Shown one piece after another: positions 16,532 to 23,229 of a stretch of 25,956 bases of DNA. The notes beneath the pieces are model-generated. The model made no database searches and was not told the origin of the DNA. It saw nothing but the letters and a program-made list of their open reading frames with translations. The stretch's first letter is position 1. Each line of letters begins with the position of its first letter. This DNA comes from JALYUA01 sp038229875. GTDB taxonomy: Bacteria > Acidobacteriota > Thermoanaerobaculia > UBA5066 > Gp7-AA6. A program made the position numbers and the translations under genes. The stretch covers positions 1 through 25,956 of the forward strand of contig JBBROA010000058.1 of NCBI GenBank assembly GCA_038229875.1, given 5' to 3'.

Positions 16532-16591
16532 CTAGCGCGACCGAGCAGCGCCGGTGCCTTACCGACGCCTGCCCGGCCCGGGATCAGGCTG

Positions 16592-16729
16592 CTACTTGCA
16601 GTCCGGGTGTCCGCACCCGCACTTACCACCGCTCATCTTTCCCTGTGAGCAGGAATCGGAGCAGCACCCGTTCACCTTCGTCTCCTTGCACTTGCACCCA
16701 GAAGCCTTACACTTGCTCTGTTCGGCCAT
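16592..16729 (-). CDS. Bacterial metallothionein (SmtA/BmtA-like), 45 residues
   Basis: Metallothioneins are small cytoplasmic proteins that bind Zn, Cd or Cu(I) through Cys thiolates. Translation gives 45 residues with nine Cys (7, 12, 14, 22, 23, 27, 37, 39, 44) and His41, in the order K-C, GCKCKE, NGCCSDSC and KCGCGHPDC. Nine Cys and a His near the C-terminus resemble SmtA of cyanobacteria and the related BmtA proteins, where CxCG and HxxC-type motifs bind Zn4Cys9His2 clusters. An excellent AGGAGG lies 6 bases before the ATG. It is too short for usual ORF cut-offs and is easily missed. It faces the MITE-like element and copA tail to tail. No SmtB-type repressor is adjacent, so its regulation is unknown. 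Confidence 0.85.
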   Translation of the reverse strand: MAEQSKCKASGCKCKETKVNGCCSDSCSQGKMSGGKCGCGHPDCK

Positions 16730-16867
16730 TTGAAGCCTCCTGTTAAAACACATTGCAAGTGCGGGACCGTCTGAGAAGGAGTTCTCCCTCAGCCGAGCCG
16801 CGCAGGTCCCCGGAGCACGCCAAGTCGTAAAGGCGTTCGGCTTCCGCCGGCTCCGAAAGCCGGGTCG

Positions 16868-18124
16868 TTACTCCACGATCGCCGTTTTGAGAACGCCGGC
16901 GCGCAGCCTGGATGGTTCCAGCGGGTCCACCCAGGCGACGACCAGAGTATCGCCGGTGCGCTTGATTCGAGGAAAACCGCTCGTTCTTGCCGCCGACGTT
17001 TCCGAGATCACGATCGGCGCTCCCATCGATCCGCGCCGCCGGACGCGGCGCAGACGGATCGAGGGCTTCGGGCCTTCTCCCGCCACCCATGACACGAGGG
17101 CATCGCCGTTCTCGTCGAGGACGAGTCCGACGCGGCCGAGGGGGCTCGCCGCGTCGATGACCAGGGGTGCGTCGAAGGTCGCTCCCGAGTCCGCAGAAAA
17201 CGCCACCTGGACTCGGGCCCTTCCTTGCGCGCCGGTAAACCAGGCGACCGCGACCAGTCGGCCCTTTGCATCAACGAAGGGTCCATTGACCGGACACCCG
17301 GGAATCTCCCAACCGTCCGAGGCGACGAGTCGAGGGTCGGTCCACCGGCCGGAGGTCCGGCGGACGATGGCGATGTCCCGGATTTCCTTCTCGGATCGAT
17401 CCCGATAGACCACGATCGGACCGTCGGAAGTGATTGCGGCGGAGGTCTGGCAGCAGTCGCAGACGCGCCCGTCGAGAAGCTCACCCCTCTGTGGAGTTTT
17501 CCCTACCGGTGCCGTCCGCAGAGTCATGCTCCCCTCCGTCCCGTGACCCGAATCGCGCGCTCCTTCTGACTTCGTTTCCCGACCGTCGAGCCAGAACGCC
17601 CGGAGCGCGGACCCTTCGGGGAGAAACGACACGAAGCCATGCTCCGTCTGCGTCCCGTCGTCATGAAGCGCTCCGATGCGCCGCCAGGGACGACCCCACC
17701 CGTCCGACCGCGCCATCTGGACATCGTAGGAATAGGTGCCATCCCCCGACATTTCGGCCCAATGGGCGACGAGCCAGCCGGAGGGGGCCTGCGCGATGGA
17801 CGGAAAATCCGCCCAGTTGGCAAAGAAACGATTCGAAGAAACGACGGTCTCGGGATCCGACCAGCGGCCCTGGACGAGCTGCGAATCCCGCAACGCAAAG
17901 CCTCCCTGTCGAGGGTTTGCCGCTGCCGGAGAAGGTTCCAACCAGGAGAGGACCACGCTTCCATTCACCGTCGTCAGATTCGGGCCGAGCGATCCGGGAG
18001 CGGCGGGTGGGTCGACTCGGATGATCGGTTCACGACGCACAGGAGAGCTCCCCGGGGGGGCCCCGGCCCCGGAAAACGTCACAAGAGCGACCGCCAGAAA
18101 CGCCATGATCATTGATCTCCGCAT
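16868..18124 (-). CDS. Exported beta-propeller-like protein (BNR/sialidase-type repeats) with CDCC motif
   Basis: The 418-residue protein has a Sec signal peptide (MIMAFLAVALVTFSGAGAP). The mature chain is a series of beta-rich repeats of sialidase/BNR style: GRWSDPETVVSSN, DGWGRPWRRIGALHDDG, FSADSGATFDAPLVID, each with an S/G-D-x-G-x-T/W-type turn, suggesting a six-bladed propeller. No catalytic residues of sialidases could be assigned. A CDCC motif (Cys222, 224, 225, followed by QTSAA) in the middle of the chain may bind metal or haem, or form disulfides. Two Met codons downstream of the first (codons 5 and 7) have GGAG at better spacing, so the start may be 12 or 18 bases later. I know such proteins as uncharacterised. 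Its presence among metal genes suggests a periplasmic role. Confidence 0.7.
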   Translation of the reverse strand: MRRSMIMAFLAVALVTFSGAGAPPGSSPVRREPIIRVDPPAAPGSLGPNLTTVNGSVVLSWLEPSPAAANPRQGGFALRDSQLVQGRWSDPETVVSSNRFFANWADFPSIAQAPSGWLVAHWAEMSGDGTYSYDVQMARSDGWGRPWRRIGALHDDGTQTEHGFVSFLPEGSALRAFWLDGRETKSEGARDSGHGTEGSMTLRTAPVGKTPQRGELLDGRVCDCCQTSAAITSDGPIVVYRDRSEKEIRDIAIVRRTSGRWTDPRLVASDGWEIPGCPVNGPFVDAKGRLVAVAWFTGAQGRARVQVAFSADSGATFDAPLVIDAASPLGRVGLVLDENGDALVSWVAGEGPKPSIRLRRVRRRGSMGAPIVISETSAARTSGFPRIKRTGDTLVVAWVDPLEPSRLRAGVLKTAIVE

Positions 18125-18408
18125 GCTCTCCCCTCTCTCAAACCGTCAGTGACCCGACGTTTCAAACGGATGGTATCAACGCGTTGTCCCCGCCGCCTGA
18201 AGGCTTCACATCGAGCACGAGGACGTCCGAAACAGTTCTCCGCTGGTATCCAGGAGGTACACCCTCTGGCGTAAATAGGACAGATTCGATGACGCCACCT
18301 GCAGAGCGTCCTGGCCGAAACTGCTAGCGTTCAACGGGTTAGCCTAAGAACTTCCGGCCCGCGGCTCGGGCACCGACATTGCGATGACTCAGGCGGAGGC
18401 CAGAACAG
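18125..18408. other. Intergenic region between divergent genes
   Basis: About 280 bases separate the minus-strand propeller gene from the plus-strand Gly/Tyr-rich gene and should hold both promoters. I see no convincing -35/-10 pair and no palindromic operator. A short open plus-strand frame beginning at 18112 has no motif and is probably not a gene. Confidence 0.5.
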
Positions 18409-18855
18409 ATGAAAAAGAAATGGTTTGCACTCGCGCCGGCTCTCGTCGTGGGATTCGGAGCTTTCGCGATCTCATCCACGGCGAAGGCCCAGGAAGCCTA
18501 CTGCTCGTCGCCGTACCAGCAGCAGCAGGTCTACTCAGACGGATACGCGTCTGGCGGCTATGGATATGCTCGTCCCTATGAGCATCAGGGGTACTCGCGT
18601 CAGTACGGGCATTCGGGCAGCTACGGCCAGGGTTACGGCTATGCCCGTCCCTACCAGCAGCCGTACCGGGAGGGATACTCGCGGCGCTACTCTTCCTACG
18701 ACGGCCAGGGGTATGGAGACCAGTATGGAGATGGGTACGGATCGGGGTACGGCGGACAGACGGTGCACGAGGATCACGTTCGCACGACTTTGAGGCTCTT
18801 CCCCTTCCCCCACATCGACAAGACAATCGTGCACCACGAGCATCCGATTTACTGA
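18409..18855 (+). CDS. Secreted Gly/Tyr-rich low-complexity protein with His-rich C-terminus
   Basis: The 148-residue protein has a Sec signal peptide (MKKKWFALAPALVVGFGAFA, cleavage near AKAQ). Residues ~30-115 are Tyr, Gly, Gln, Ser and Arg, with the word GYGYARPY occurring twice and many YG/GY pairs. The last ~30 residues differ: VHEDHVRTTLRLFPFPHIDK and HHEHPIY, with several His. Low-complexity Tyr/Gly chains can self-assemble or coat surfaces, and the His tail could bind metal, but no function is known to me. GGAGG lies about 9 bases before the ATG. A strong terminator follows 8 bases after the stop, so it is probably a single-gene unit with high expression. Confidence 0.75.
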   Translation: MKKKWFALAPALVVGFGAFAISSTAKAQEAYCSSPYQQQQVYSDGYASGGYGYARPYEHQGYSRQYGHSGSYGQGYGYARPYQQPYREGYSRRYSSYDGQGYGDQYGDGYGSGYGGQTVHEDHVRTTLRLFPFPHIDKTIVHHEHPIY

Positions 18856-18862
18856 TCCCTTC

Positions 18863-18892
18863 AGAGGGCGGAGTGCGACTCCGCCCTCTTTT
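18863..18892 (+). terminator. Rho-independent terminator after the Gly/Tyr-rich gene
   Basis: AGAGGGCGGAGT (18863-18874) and ACTCCGCCCTCT (18878-18889) pair perfectly over 12 bases around a GCG loop and run into TTTT. Confidence 0.9.
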
Positions 18893-19216
18893 CATTCCAG
18901 GCAAGCGCGAGCCGGCAAGGCCTGGAACTCGGTGTTCGATTTACTCCCGATCCCCCGGGATTCCTTCCGAAGTCCCCGCCGCCTTTACCAGATCAATCAA
19001 CCTTCTCAATTTACGAGACTTAATTCGCTCTTCGCCCTCGTTGGCTCCGGGTGCCGCGGCGGAGGCGACTCTTCCCGGCCGGATTTTGCCTCATCGGGTG
19101 TATATTCCCGGCACAAACCACCTCCCTGCTCGTGCGCAATCCGGATCCTGGCCCGACCGCGTCGATTTGTCACTTTGGGGTTTTGCTTTTCTGACCCAAT
19201 TCAGAAGGAGGCTCTG
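18893..19216. other. Intergenic region ahead of the metzincin-like gene
   Basis: Some 320 bases without a recognisable gene. The frame of the next gene is open through it, but the translation shows no signal or motif before the ATG at 19217. TATATT at about 19100 could be a -10, though I find no good -35 in front of it. Confidence 0.5.
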
Positions 19217-20044
19217 ATGTCTTTGACTCCCCGCCGGGTGATTCTGGCCATCGTCGTGGCCGCTCTTCCCTCGATGGCCCTCGCGAACCATTCCTGGGGC
19301 GGCTACCACTGGGCGCGAACGTCGAACCCGTTTACTCTGAAAGTCGGCGACAACGTCGATGCGACCTGGCAAAGCTATTACGGCACGGCGCTGTCCGATT
19401 GGAGCTCCTCGAGCGTTTTGAACCTCACAGGGGTCTCCGGAACCTCGAACAAACACTGCTCGGCCGTGTCGGGCACCGTGCAGGTCTGCAACGGCCGCTA
19501 TGGCAACAACGGATGGCTGGGCCTCGCGTCGATCTCGATCACCGGCGGCACCCACATCACGCAGGGCACGGTCAAACTCAACGACACATACTTCGGCACG
19601 TCGACCTATGACAACCCGAACGAGCGCCTTCACGTGATGTGCCAGGAAATCGGCCATACGTTCGGACTCGACCACCAGAGCACGGACGGCAGCTCACAGA
19701 ATACCTGCATGGACTATTTCTCAAACACGGGTTCCAACGCCCGCAACACGGTGAGCACCCATCCGAACCAGCACGACTACGACGAGCTCGTCATCATCTA
19801 TTCGCACCTCGATTCGATCTCAACGCTCAAGTCCGCCGCCATCATGCCGCCGGCGATGGAAACGCTGGTCCTGGACGGCCCGGGCCAGTGGGGCACAGAG
19901 ATCGAGCGCTCGGAGGATGGCAGCAGCTCGACCTTCGAGCTCGATTTCGGGCACGGCAACAAGATCATCACTTTCGTGAACTGGGCGGACGGAGGCGGCG
20001 CGGACGCTGCGGACAGGAGCGGCCAGCGCGACCCCGTGAAATAG
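19217..20044 (+). CDS. Exported metzincin-like metalloprotease homologue with Gln in the HExxH motif
   Basis: Metzincin proteases use HExxHxxGxxH plus a downstream Met-turn. The 275-residue protein has a signal peptide (RRVILAIVVAALPSMALA) and the motif CQEIGHTFGLDH. It keeps the Glu, the second and third His and the Gly, but the first zinc-ligand His is Gln. TCMDY further on fits the Met-turn. From memory, secreted proteins with CQE-type motifs occur in other bacteria, so the change may be a family feature rather than decay; this needs checking. Either Gln substitutes as a ligand or the protein is a non-catalytic binder. The start has AGGAGG 6 bases upstream of the ATG; the longer upstream frame lacks a signal peptide. 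The C-terminal ~70 residues (LDGPGQWGTEIERSE...) are a separate, unassigned region. A terminator follows. Confidence 0.75.
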   Translation: MSLTPRRVILAIVVAALPSMALANHSWGGYHWARTSNPFTLKVGDNVDATWQSYYGTALSDWSSSSVLNLTGVSGTSNKHCSAVSGTVQVCNGRYGNNGWLGLASISITGGTHITQGTVKLNDTYFGTSTYDNPNERLHVMCQEIGHTFGLDHQSTDGSSQNTCMDYFSNTGSNARNTVSTHPNQHDYDELVIIYSHLDSISTLKSAAIMPPAMETLVLDGPGQWGTEIERSEDGSSSTFELDFGHGNKIITFVNWADGGGADAADRSGQRDPVK

Positions 20045-20070
20045 CCCACGCCGCTTCACCGCACGCAAAG

Positions 20071-20099
20071 GAGGGCGAGATCGAGGTCTCGCCCTCTTT
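20071..20099 (+). terminator. Rho-independent terminator after the metzincin-like gene
   Basis: GAGGGCGAGA (20071-20080) and TCTCGCCCTC (20087-20096) form a 10-base stem with a 6-base loop, followed by TTT. Confidence 0.85.
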
Positions 20100-20146
20100 C
20101 ATAGACACGAAAACACAGGGCAGTCTCGACTCGAAAGCCGGCGCTC

Positions 20147-20578
20147 ATGACAAATGCGTTTCGAATCCTCGTCGCCCTCAGTTGCGCCGCGGGCTGTACC
20201 ACGGGCTTCGCCGCGCGATCCTCCGCGCGACGATCGGTTGCGGCAGAGCAGCTCGCTGCCGATCTCGGAGCGCGCGGTCTGAGGGTCGTCTACGCCAACC
20301 CGATCGAGCACGCGTTCTTCGCCGTCGGGGGATCCGTCTACACCATCGAGGGTGAAGACCTTCAGGTGTTCGTGTATCCGACGGAAAGCGCCGCTGCCGG
20401 AGACGCCAGCCGGATCGCCTCTTCCGGCGGGACCGTGGGCACGGCGGCGATCGGGTGGATCGCACCGCCCCACATCTTCCGGAAGAGATCCATGATCGTC
20501 ATTTACCTCGGCTCCAACGCACGGACACGCGGCGAGCTTTCCGCCGAGCTCGGGAATCAGATCGCGGGGGCGGATTGA
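20147..20578 (+). CDS. Small exported protein, possible lipoprotein, unknown function
   Basis: The 143-residue protein starts with a signal-like segment (FRILVALSCAAGCTTG), where AAGC could act as a weak lipobox (Cys17) although the -3 residue is Ala. The mature part alternates strands and helices: EQLAADLGARGLRVVYANP, AFFAVGGSVYTIEGEDLQVF, then SRIASSGGTVGTAAIGWIAPPHIF and SMIVIYLGSNARTRGELSAE. I do not recognise a domain by motif. Similar short exported proteins appear near copper and stress genes in some bacteria, but I cannot name a function. It begins 48 bases after the terminator, so it needs its own promoter, and it is 44 bases upstream of the NTF2-like gene, probably co-transcribed with it. 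Confidence 0.65.
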   Translation: MTNAFRILVALSCAAGCTTGFAARSSARRSVAAEQLAADLGARGLRVVYANPIEHAFFAVGGSVYTIEGEDLQVFVYPTESAAAGDASRIASSGGTVGTAAIGWIAPPHIFRKRSMIVIYLGSNARTRGELSAELGNQIAGAD

Positions 20579-20622
20579 AACCGCGTGAGCGGCCTCGAAG
20601 GCCGGGATAAGAAGGAGGTAGG

Positions 20623-21048
20623 ATGTCGTCCCTTTTCCAGCTCCTGCTGCTCCTCGGTGTAGCGGCGGCGCCGGCTCCGAGCTCCCCCGAAAGCGTGGTG
20701 GTCGGGTTTCAGGAGGCCGTTCGGGCCGGAAACCGGGAGGAAGCCCTGTCCCTTCTTTCTCGCGAAGTCGTGATCTTCGAGGAAGGCGAAGCCGAAATGG
20801 GGCGTGACCAGTACGCGGCGACGCATCTCGCCGCTGACATCGAGTTCGCGAAATCGGCATCCACGCGTGTCATCGAAACCAGGACAGGAGCCGTGAAGGA
20901 AGCGGCGTGGGTCCTGCGGGTTCTGGAAACATCCGGAGCCTTCCGTGGCAACGAAGTGAAAAGAATCGGGACAGAGACCGCCTTGCTGAAGAAGGAGAAG
21001 GGACGGTGGAGGATCGTCCACCTACACTGGTCCGGGCACAGGAAATAG
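20623..21048 (+). CDS. Exported NTF2/SnoaL-like (DUF4440-type) protein
   Basis: The 141-residue protein has a short signal peptide (SSLFQLLLLLGVAAAP) and then a cone-shaped NTF2-like fold pattern: VVVGFQEAVRAGNREEALSL, SREVVIFEEGEAEMGRDQYA, an EFAKS strand, and the closing KGRWRIVHLHWSGH. The W-R-I-V-H-x-H-W ending is characteristic of DUF4440/SnoaL proteins. Family members are small ligand binders or enzymes, and some are found near copper-resistance genes, where the role is unknown. GGAGGTAGG precedes the ATG closely. The stop is 22 bases before the tmRNA-like fragment, so it is the last gene on the inferred island side. Confidence 0.8.
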   Translation: MSSLFQLLLLLGVAAAPAPSSPESVVVGFQEAVRAGNREEALSLLSREVVIFEEGEAEMGRDQYAATHLAADIEFAKSASTRVIETRTGAVKEAAWVLRVLETSGAFRGNEVKRIGTETALLKKEKGRWRIVHLHWSGHRK

Positions 21049-21070
21049 ATTCCGACACCCTCCCGGGCGG

Positions 21071-21109
21071 TAGGCTTCCCGAAGGCGGGTTCAACTCCCG
21101 CCGCCTCCA
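21071..21109 (+). ncRNA. ssrA: 3'-end fragment of a tmRNA gene (ssrA), probable attachment-site scar
   Basis: The segment contains a perfect T-arm (GCGGG, loop TTCAACT, CCCGC at 21085-21101) followed by a 7-base acceptor 3' strand CGCCTCC and discriminator A (21102-21109). CGCCTCC would pair with GGGGGCG, the usual tmRNA 5' end. The preceding GTAGGCTTCCCGA resembles the bases before the T-arm in E. coli tmRNA (GTAGGAATTTCGGA, from memory). No acceptor 5' strand, tag-peptide reading frame or other tmRNA part occurs upstream, where a protein gene lies instead. So it is a fragment, as left at the distal end of an island integrated into ssrA. A tRNA-Ser 3' end is the main alternative. Confidence 0.6.
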
Positions 21110-21136
21110 TCAACCTCGCAGACGCAGGAGAGAAAG

Positions 21137-21163
21137 CCCCGAATTTTCGGGGGTTTTGTTTTT
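21137..21163 (+). terminator. Rho-independent terminator after the tmRNA fragment
   Basis: CCCCGAA (21137-21143) and TTCGGGG (21146-21152) form the stem, followed by TTTTGTTTTT. It may be the original terminator of the RNA gene whose 3' end lies just upstream. Confidence 0.75.
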
Positions 21164-21317
21164 GGCTTTCATCGCGCGGCTTCGCGAAAGCCCTCTCGCA
21201 TCAGATACGAAGCGAAGCGTCTTCCCGCGGCATGTTCATTGCTGCTCAAGGAGCAAACGTCGGGCGAAGGCCCGGGCGGTGACGCTTCAAGAGACGCTTC
21301 AAACGAAAGGACCGCAA

Positions 21318-21644
21318 ATGGATATGACGAGTAAGACACCCGAGACATCCCCCCTTGGACAAAAAGCTCCGGCAGAGCCGAAATCGAGCGCAGGAGCTGC
21401 TTTCAACGGCGTGCTTGGCCCCGACGGGGAGGCGGCCAGGATCGAAAAGGAAGCCGCCGGGTTTTTGAATGACGCCGGGGATCGGGGACGTGAGCTCGGG
21501 CAAAAAGCGGAAGAAGCCTGGTCCGGCATCTCGTCCACAGTCGGCGGGTTCGTCGAGCGCGAGCCGATGCGCGGGGCCCTGACGGCATTCGGTATCGGAG
21601 TGATGATCGGTGTGATCCTCGGAGTGATCGTCACGCGAGACTAG
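21318..21644 (+). CDS. DUF883 (ElaB/YqjD-like) membrane-anchored protein
   Basis: The 108-residue protein has a hydrophilic N-terminal part and a helical middle (AARIEKEAAGFLNDAGDRGR, ELGQKAEEAWSGISSTVGGF), then the closing EREPMRGALTAFGIGVMIGV and a short ILGVIVTRD tail, a Gly-rich single C-terminal membrane helix. That end is characteristic of the DUF883 family, whose E. coli members ElaB and YqjD are C-tail-anchored inner-membrane proteins that associate with ribosomes in stationary phase. ATG at 21318 is chosen for the AAGGA about 7 bases upstream; the frame continues further without a motif. It is the first gene after the tmRNA-like fragment. Function here is inferred from family only. 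Confidence 0.7.
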   Translation: MDMTSKTPETSPLGQKAPAEPKSSAGAAFNGVLGPDGEAARIEKEAAGFLNDAGDRGRELGQKAEEAWSGISSTVGGFVEREPMRGALTAFGIGVMIGVILGVIVTRD

Positions 21645-21978
21645 GTGTTTTTGTCGCGCGTGGACTGGTCCGCGCCGGACTCGGGCACATATTGAGCGCA
21701 GGCGGGACCCGCGGTCATACATTGTTGTGGTTCCCGCCGAAGGGCCGGGTGCGGCTGGAAGGCCTGCGGAGGCGACGTGACCGAAGACTGCCTTGCTTCG
21801 GCCCGTCCCTCTTCCCATCGTCATCCGTATAGGGCGCTCACGAGTTTCTCGCCCGTTCGTCGACTCCGAGAGAACCATCGCGATCTGAGGGTGTAACGAG
21901 ATCGCCTGCTCGTTCCGGTCGGCTCCGACTCCGGCTCACAGAGGATGAGGTCAGATCGTCGTCGCTTCGGCCGAAGGC
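21645..21978. other. Intergenic region between convergent genes
   Basis: About 330 bases without a supported gene. An imperfect inverted repeat, GGCGGGACC (21701-21709) and GGTTCCCGCC (21729-21738), could fold into a hairpin with a 19-base loop, but it has no T-run. Open minus-strand frames across it are Arg-rich shadows. Confidence 0.5.
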
Positions 21979-22434
21979 TCATGGCGACTCGAACCGTCCG
22001 CGCTTCTTCGTGATCCGGAGACGGTACACGACGATCGGGATTCCCTCGGAGCTCGGACCCCGGGCACCCGCCGTCCGAACGGGATACGAGGGATGATCCG
22101 AGCGCGCCGGGGAATCCCGCACGAGGCTCTTCATGAGGAGCTCCATTGCCTGCATCCCGTCGTCACCGGTGAGCTCCTCGTATCGGCCCCACGAAATGAC
22201 ACTCCGCCAGTCATTGATCCCTTCCACGCGGTCCACCTCGAAGCAGACCTCCGGATTGCGCCGCATCGTGCGGATCTTTCGACCTTCGGTGCTGTGGCCG
22301 TACACGCATCCATCACGGAAGACGTACAGGACCGGGACCACGTACGTCATGCCACCGGCGTGACAGCCGATCCGCCCGATCCTCTCCGATTGAAGGAACG
22401 CTTCCATCTCGACATCGGTCATCTCACCGAGCAT
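21979..22434 (-). CDS. Pyridoxamine-5'-phosphate-oxidase-like flavin-binding protein
   Basis: The ~151-residue protein has the FMN-binding split-barrel pattern seen in NimA-type and other PNPOx-like proteins: MTDVEMEAFLQSERIGRIGC, then MTYVVPVLYVFRDGCVYGHS, TEGRKIRTMRRNPEVCFEVD and WRSVISWGRYEEL. These strands build the dimeric barrel that holds FMN or another cofactor. The substrate is unknown; many relatives reduce small molecules or act in stress. ATG at 22434 has GGAGG 5 bases upstream and is preferred over an ATG 18 codons earlier. It is divergent from the universal stress protein gene, with a shared ~190-base upstream region. Confidence 0.8.
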   Translation of the reverse strand: MLGEMTDVEMEAFLQSERIGRIGCHAGGMTYVVPVLYVFRDGCVYGHSTEGRKIRTMRRNPEVCFEVDRVEGINDWRSVISWGRYEELTGDDGMQAMELLMKSLVRDSPARSDHPSYPVRTAGARGPSSEGIPIVVYRLRITKKRGRFESP

Positions 22435-22621
22435 GCCAGCCTCCGTTTCCCTTCTTCTGTCCGTGGGCTCGCCGCAAGTGATGTCCACGGGCTCCGCCGC
22501 AGGGGTGGGTCTGTTGAAACCAGAGCGAGATCATCCTCGCCCGCGGTCTGCCCCAAACGATGTATTTGCATCATGAAGGGATCTTCCTCCCAGGAGAAGC
22601 TGGAGCAGGAAAAGAGGCCAT

Positions 22622-23122
22622 ATGAACCGATTTCAGAAGATCCTGATGGCGACCGATTTCTCCGACGCGTCGGCGCCTGCCTGGAGAAGGGCAGTCGAAG
22701 TGGCGGCGGAAAATGGGGCCGAGCTCTTCGTGGCGAACGCCTTTTCGCCTCCGCATTACCTGGAGGCCGGACCGATGTCGCCGCGTCTCTACGATGAGTG
22801 CGACAAATATCTCCGCGCCGAGGTCGGCAGCAAGCTGGGGCTCCTGGTCAACGACGCCGCGAGATCCGGGGTCGCCGCGAAGCCGCTCGTCCTGGTCGGA
22901 AATCCCGAAGAGGCGATCGTGGCGGCTGCCATCGAAAACCACGTAGAGCTGATCATCATGGGCACGCATGGCCGCAAGGGAGTCTCGCGGTTCTTTCTGG
23001 GAAGCGTCGCGTCGCGGGTCATCGCCACCGCTCCTTGCCCCGTGTTGACGGAACGCGCCGACAACGTCGCACCGCAACGTCGCCCGGTCGAAGACAGGGT
23101 GATGGTAGGCGCGATCGCCTGA
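22622..23122 (+). CDS. Universal stress protein (UspA family)
   Basis: The 166-residue protein is a single UspA domain: NRFQKILMATDFSDASAPAW at the start (Asp12 of the ATP-binding type), and the closing IIMGTHGRKGVSRFFLGSVA followed by SRVIATAPCPVL. The G-x2-G-x9-G-S/T motif marks the ATP-binding class. These cytoplasmic proteins aid survival under starvation, oxidative or metal stress. Start supported by AGGA-rich sequence just before the ATG. The divergent PNPOx-like gene and the neighbouring kinase with its own USP domain suggest a general-stress group, which is inference. Confidence 0.9.
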   Translation: MNRFQKILMATDFSDASAPAWRRAVEVAAENGAELFVANAFSPPHYLEAGPMSPRLYDECDKYLRAEVGSKLGLLVNDAARSGVAAKPLVLVGNPEEAIVAAAIENHVELIIMGTHGRKGVSRFFLGSVASRVIATAPCPVLTERADNVAPQRRPVEDRVMVGAIA

Positions 23123-23229
23123 CGAGGCGAAGAGGGTCGATGGCAATCGGTTGAGGAACTTCGAGAGGAACCGGTTGATCTCGCCGGAAGGAACGATTGA
23201 GTCAAACCCCTGTCAATGGATCGGGCCGG

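Noticed and set aside
16184..16746. Plus- and minus-strand open frames inside the MITE-like element
   Set aside because: Short, Arg/Ala-rich, no start signals or family similarity; they run into the metallothionein gene on the other strand.
18893..19216. N-terminal extension of the metzincin-like protein from 18932
   Set aside because: The signal peptide and AGGAGG site mark the ATG at 19217; the extension has no motif.
20750..21110. Complete tmRNA or tRNA gene ending at 21109
   Set aside because: No acceptor 5' strand, anticodon arm or tag-peptide frame is found. A GGAGG at ~21008 pairs only partly and the would-be D and anticodon arms do not fold; the region codes for the NTF2-like protein.
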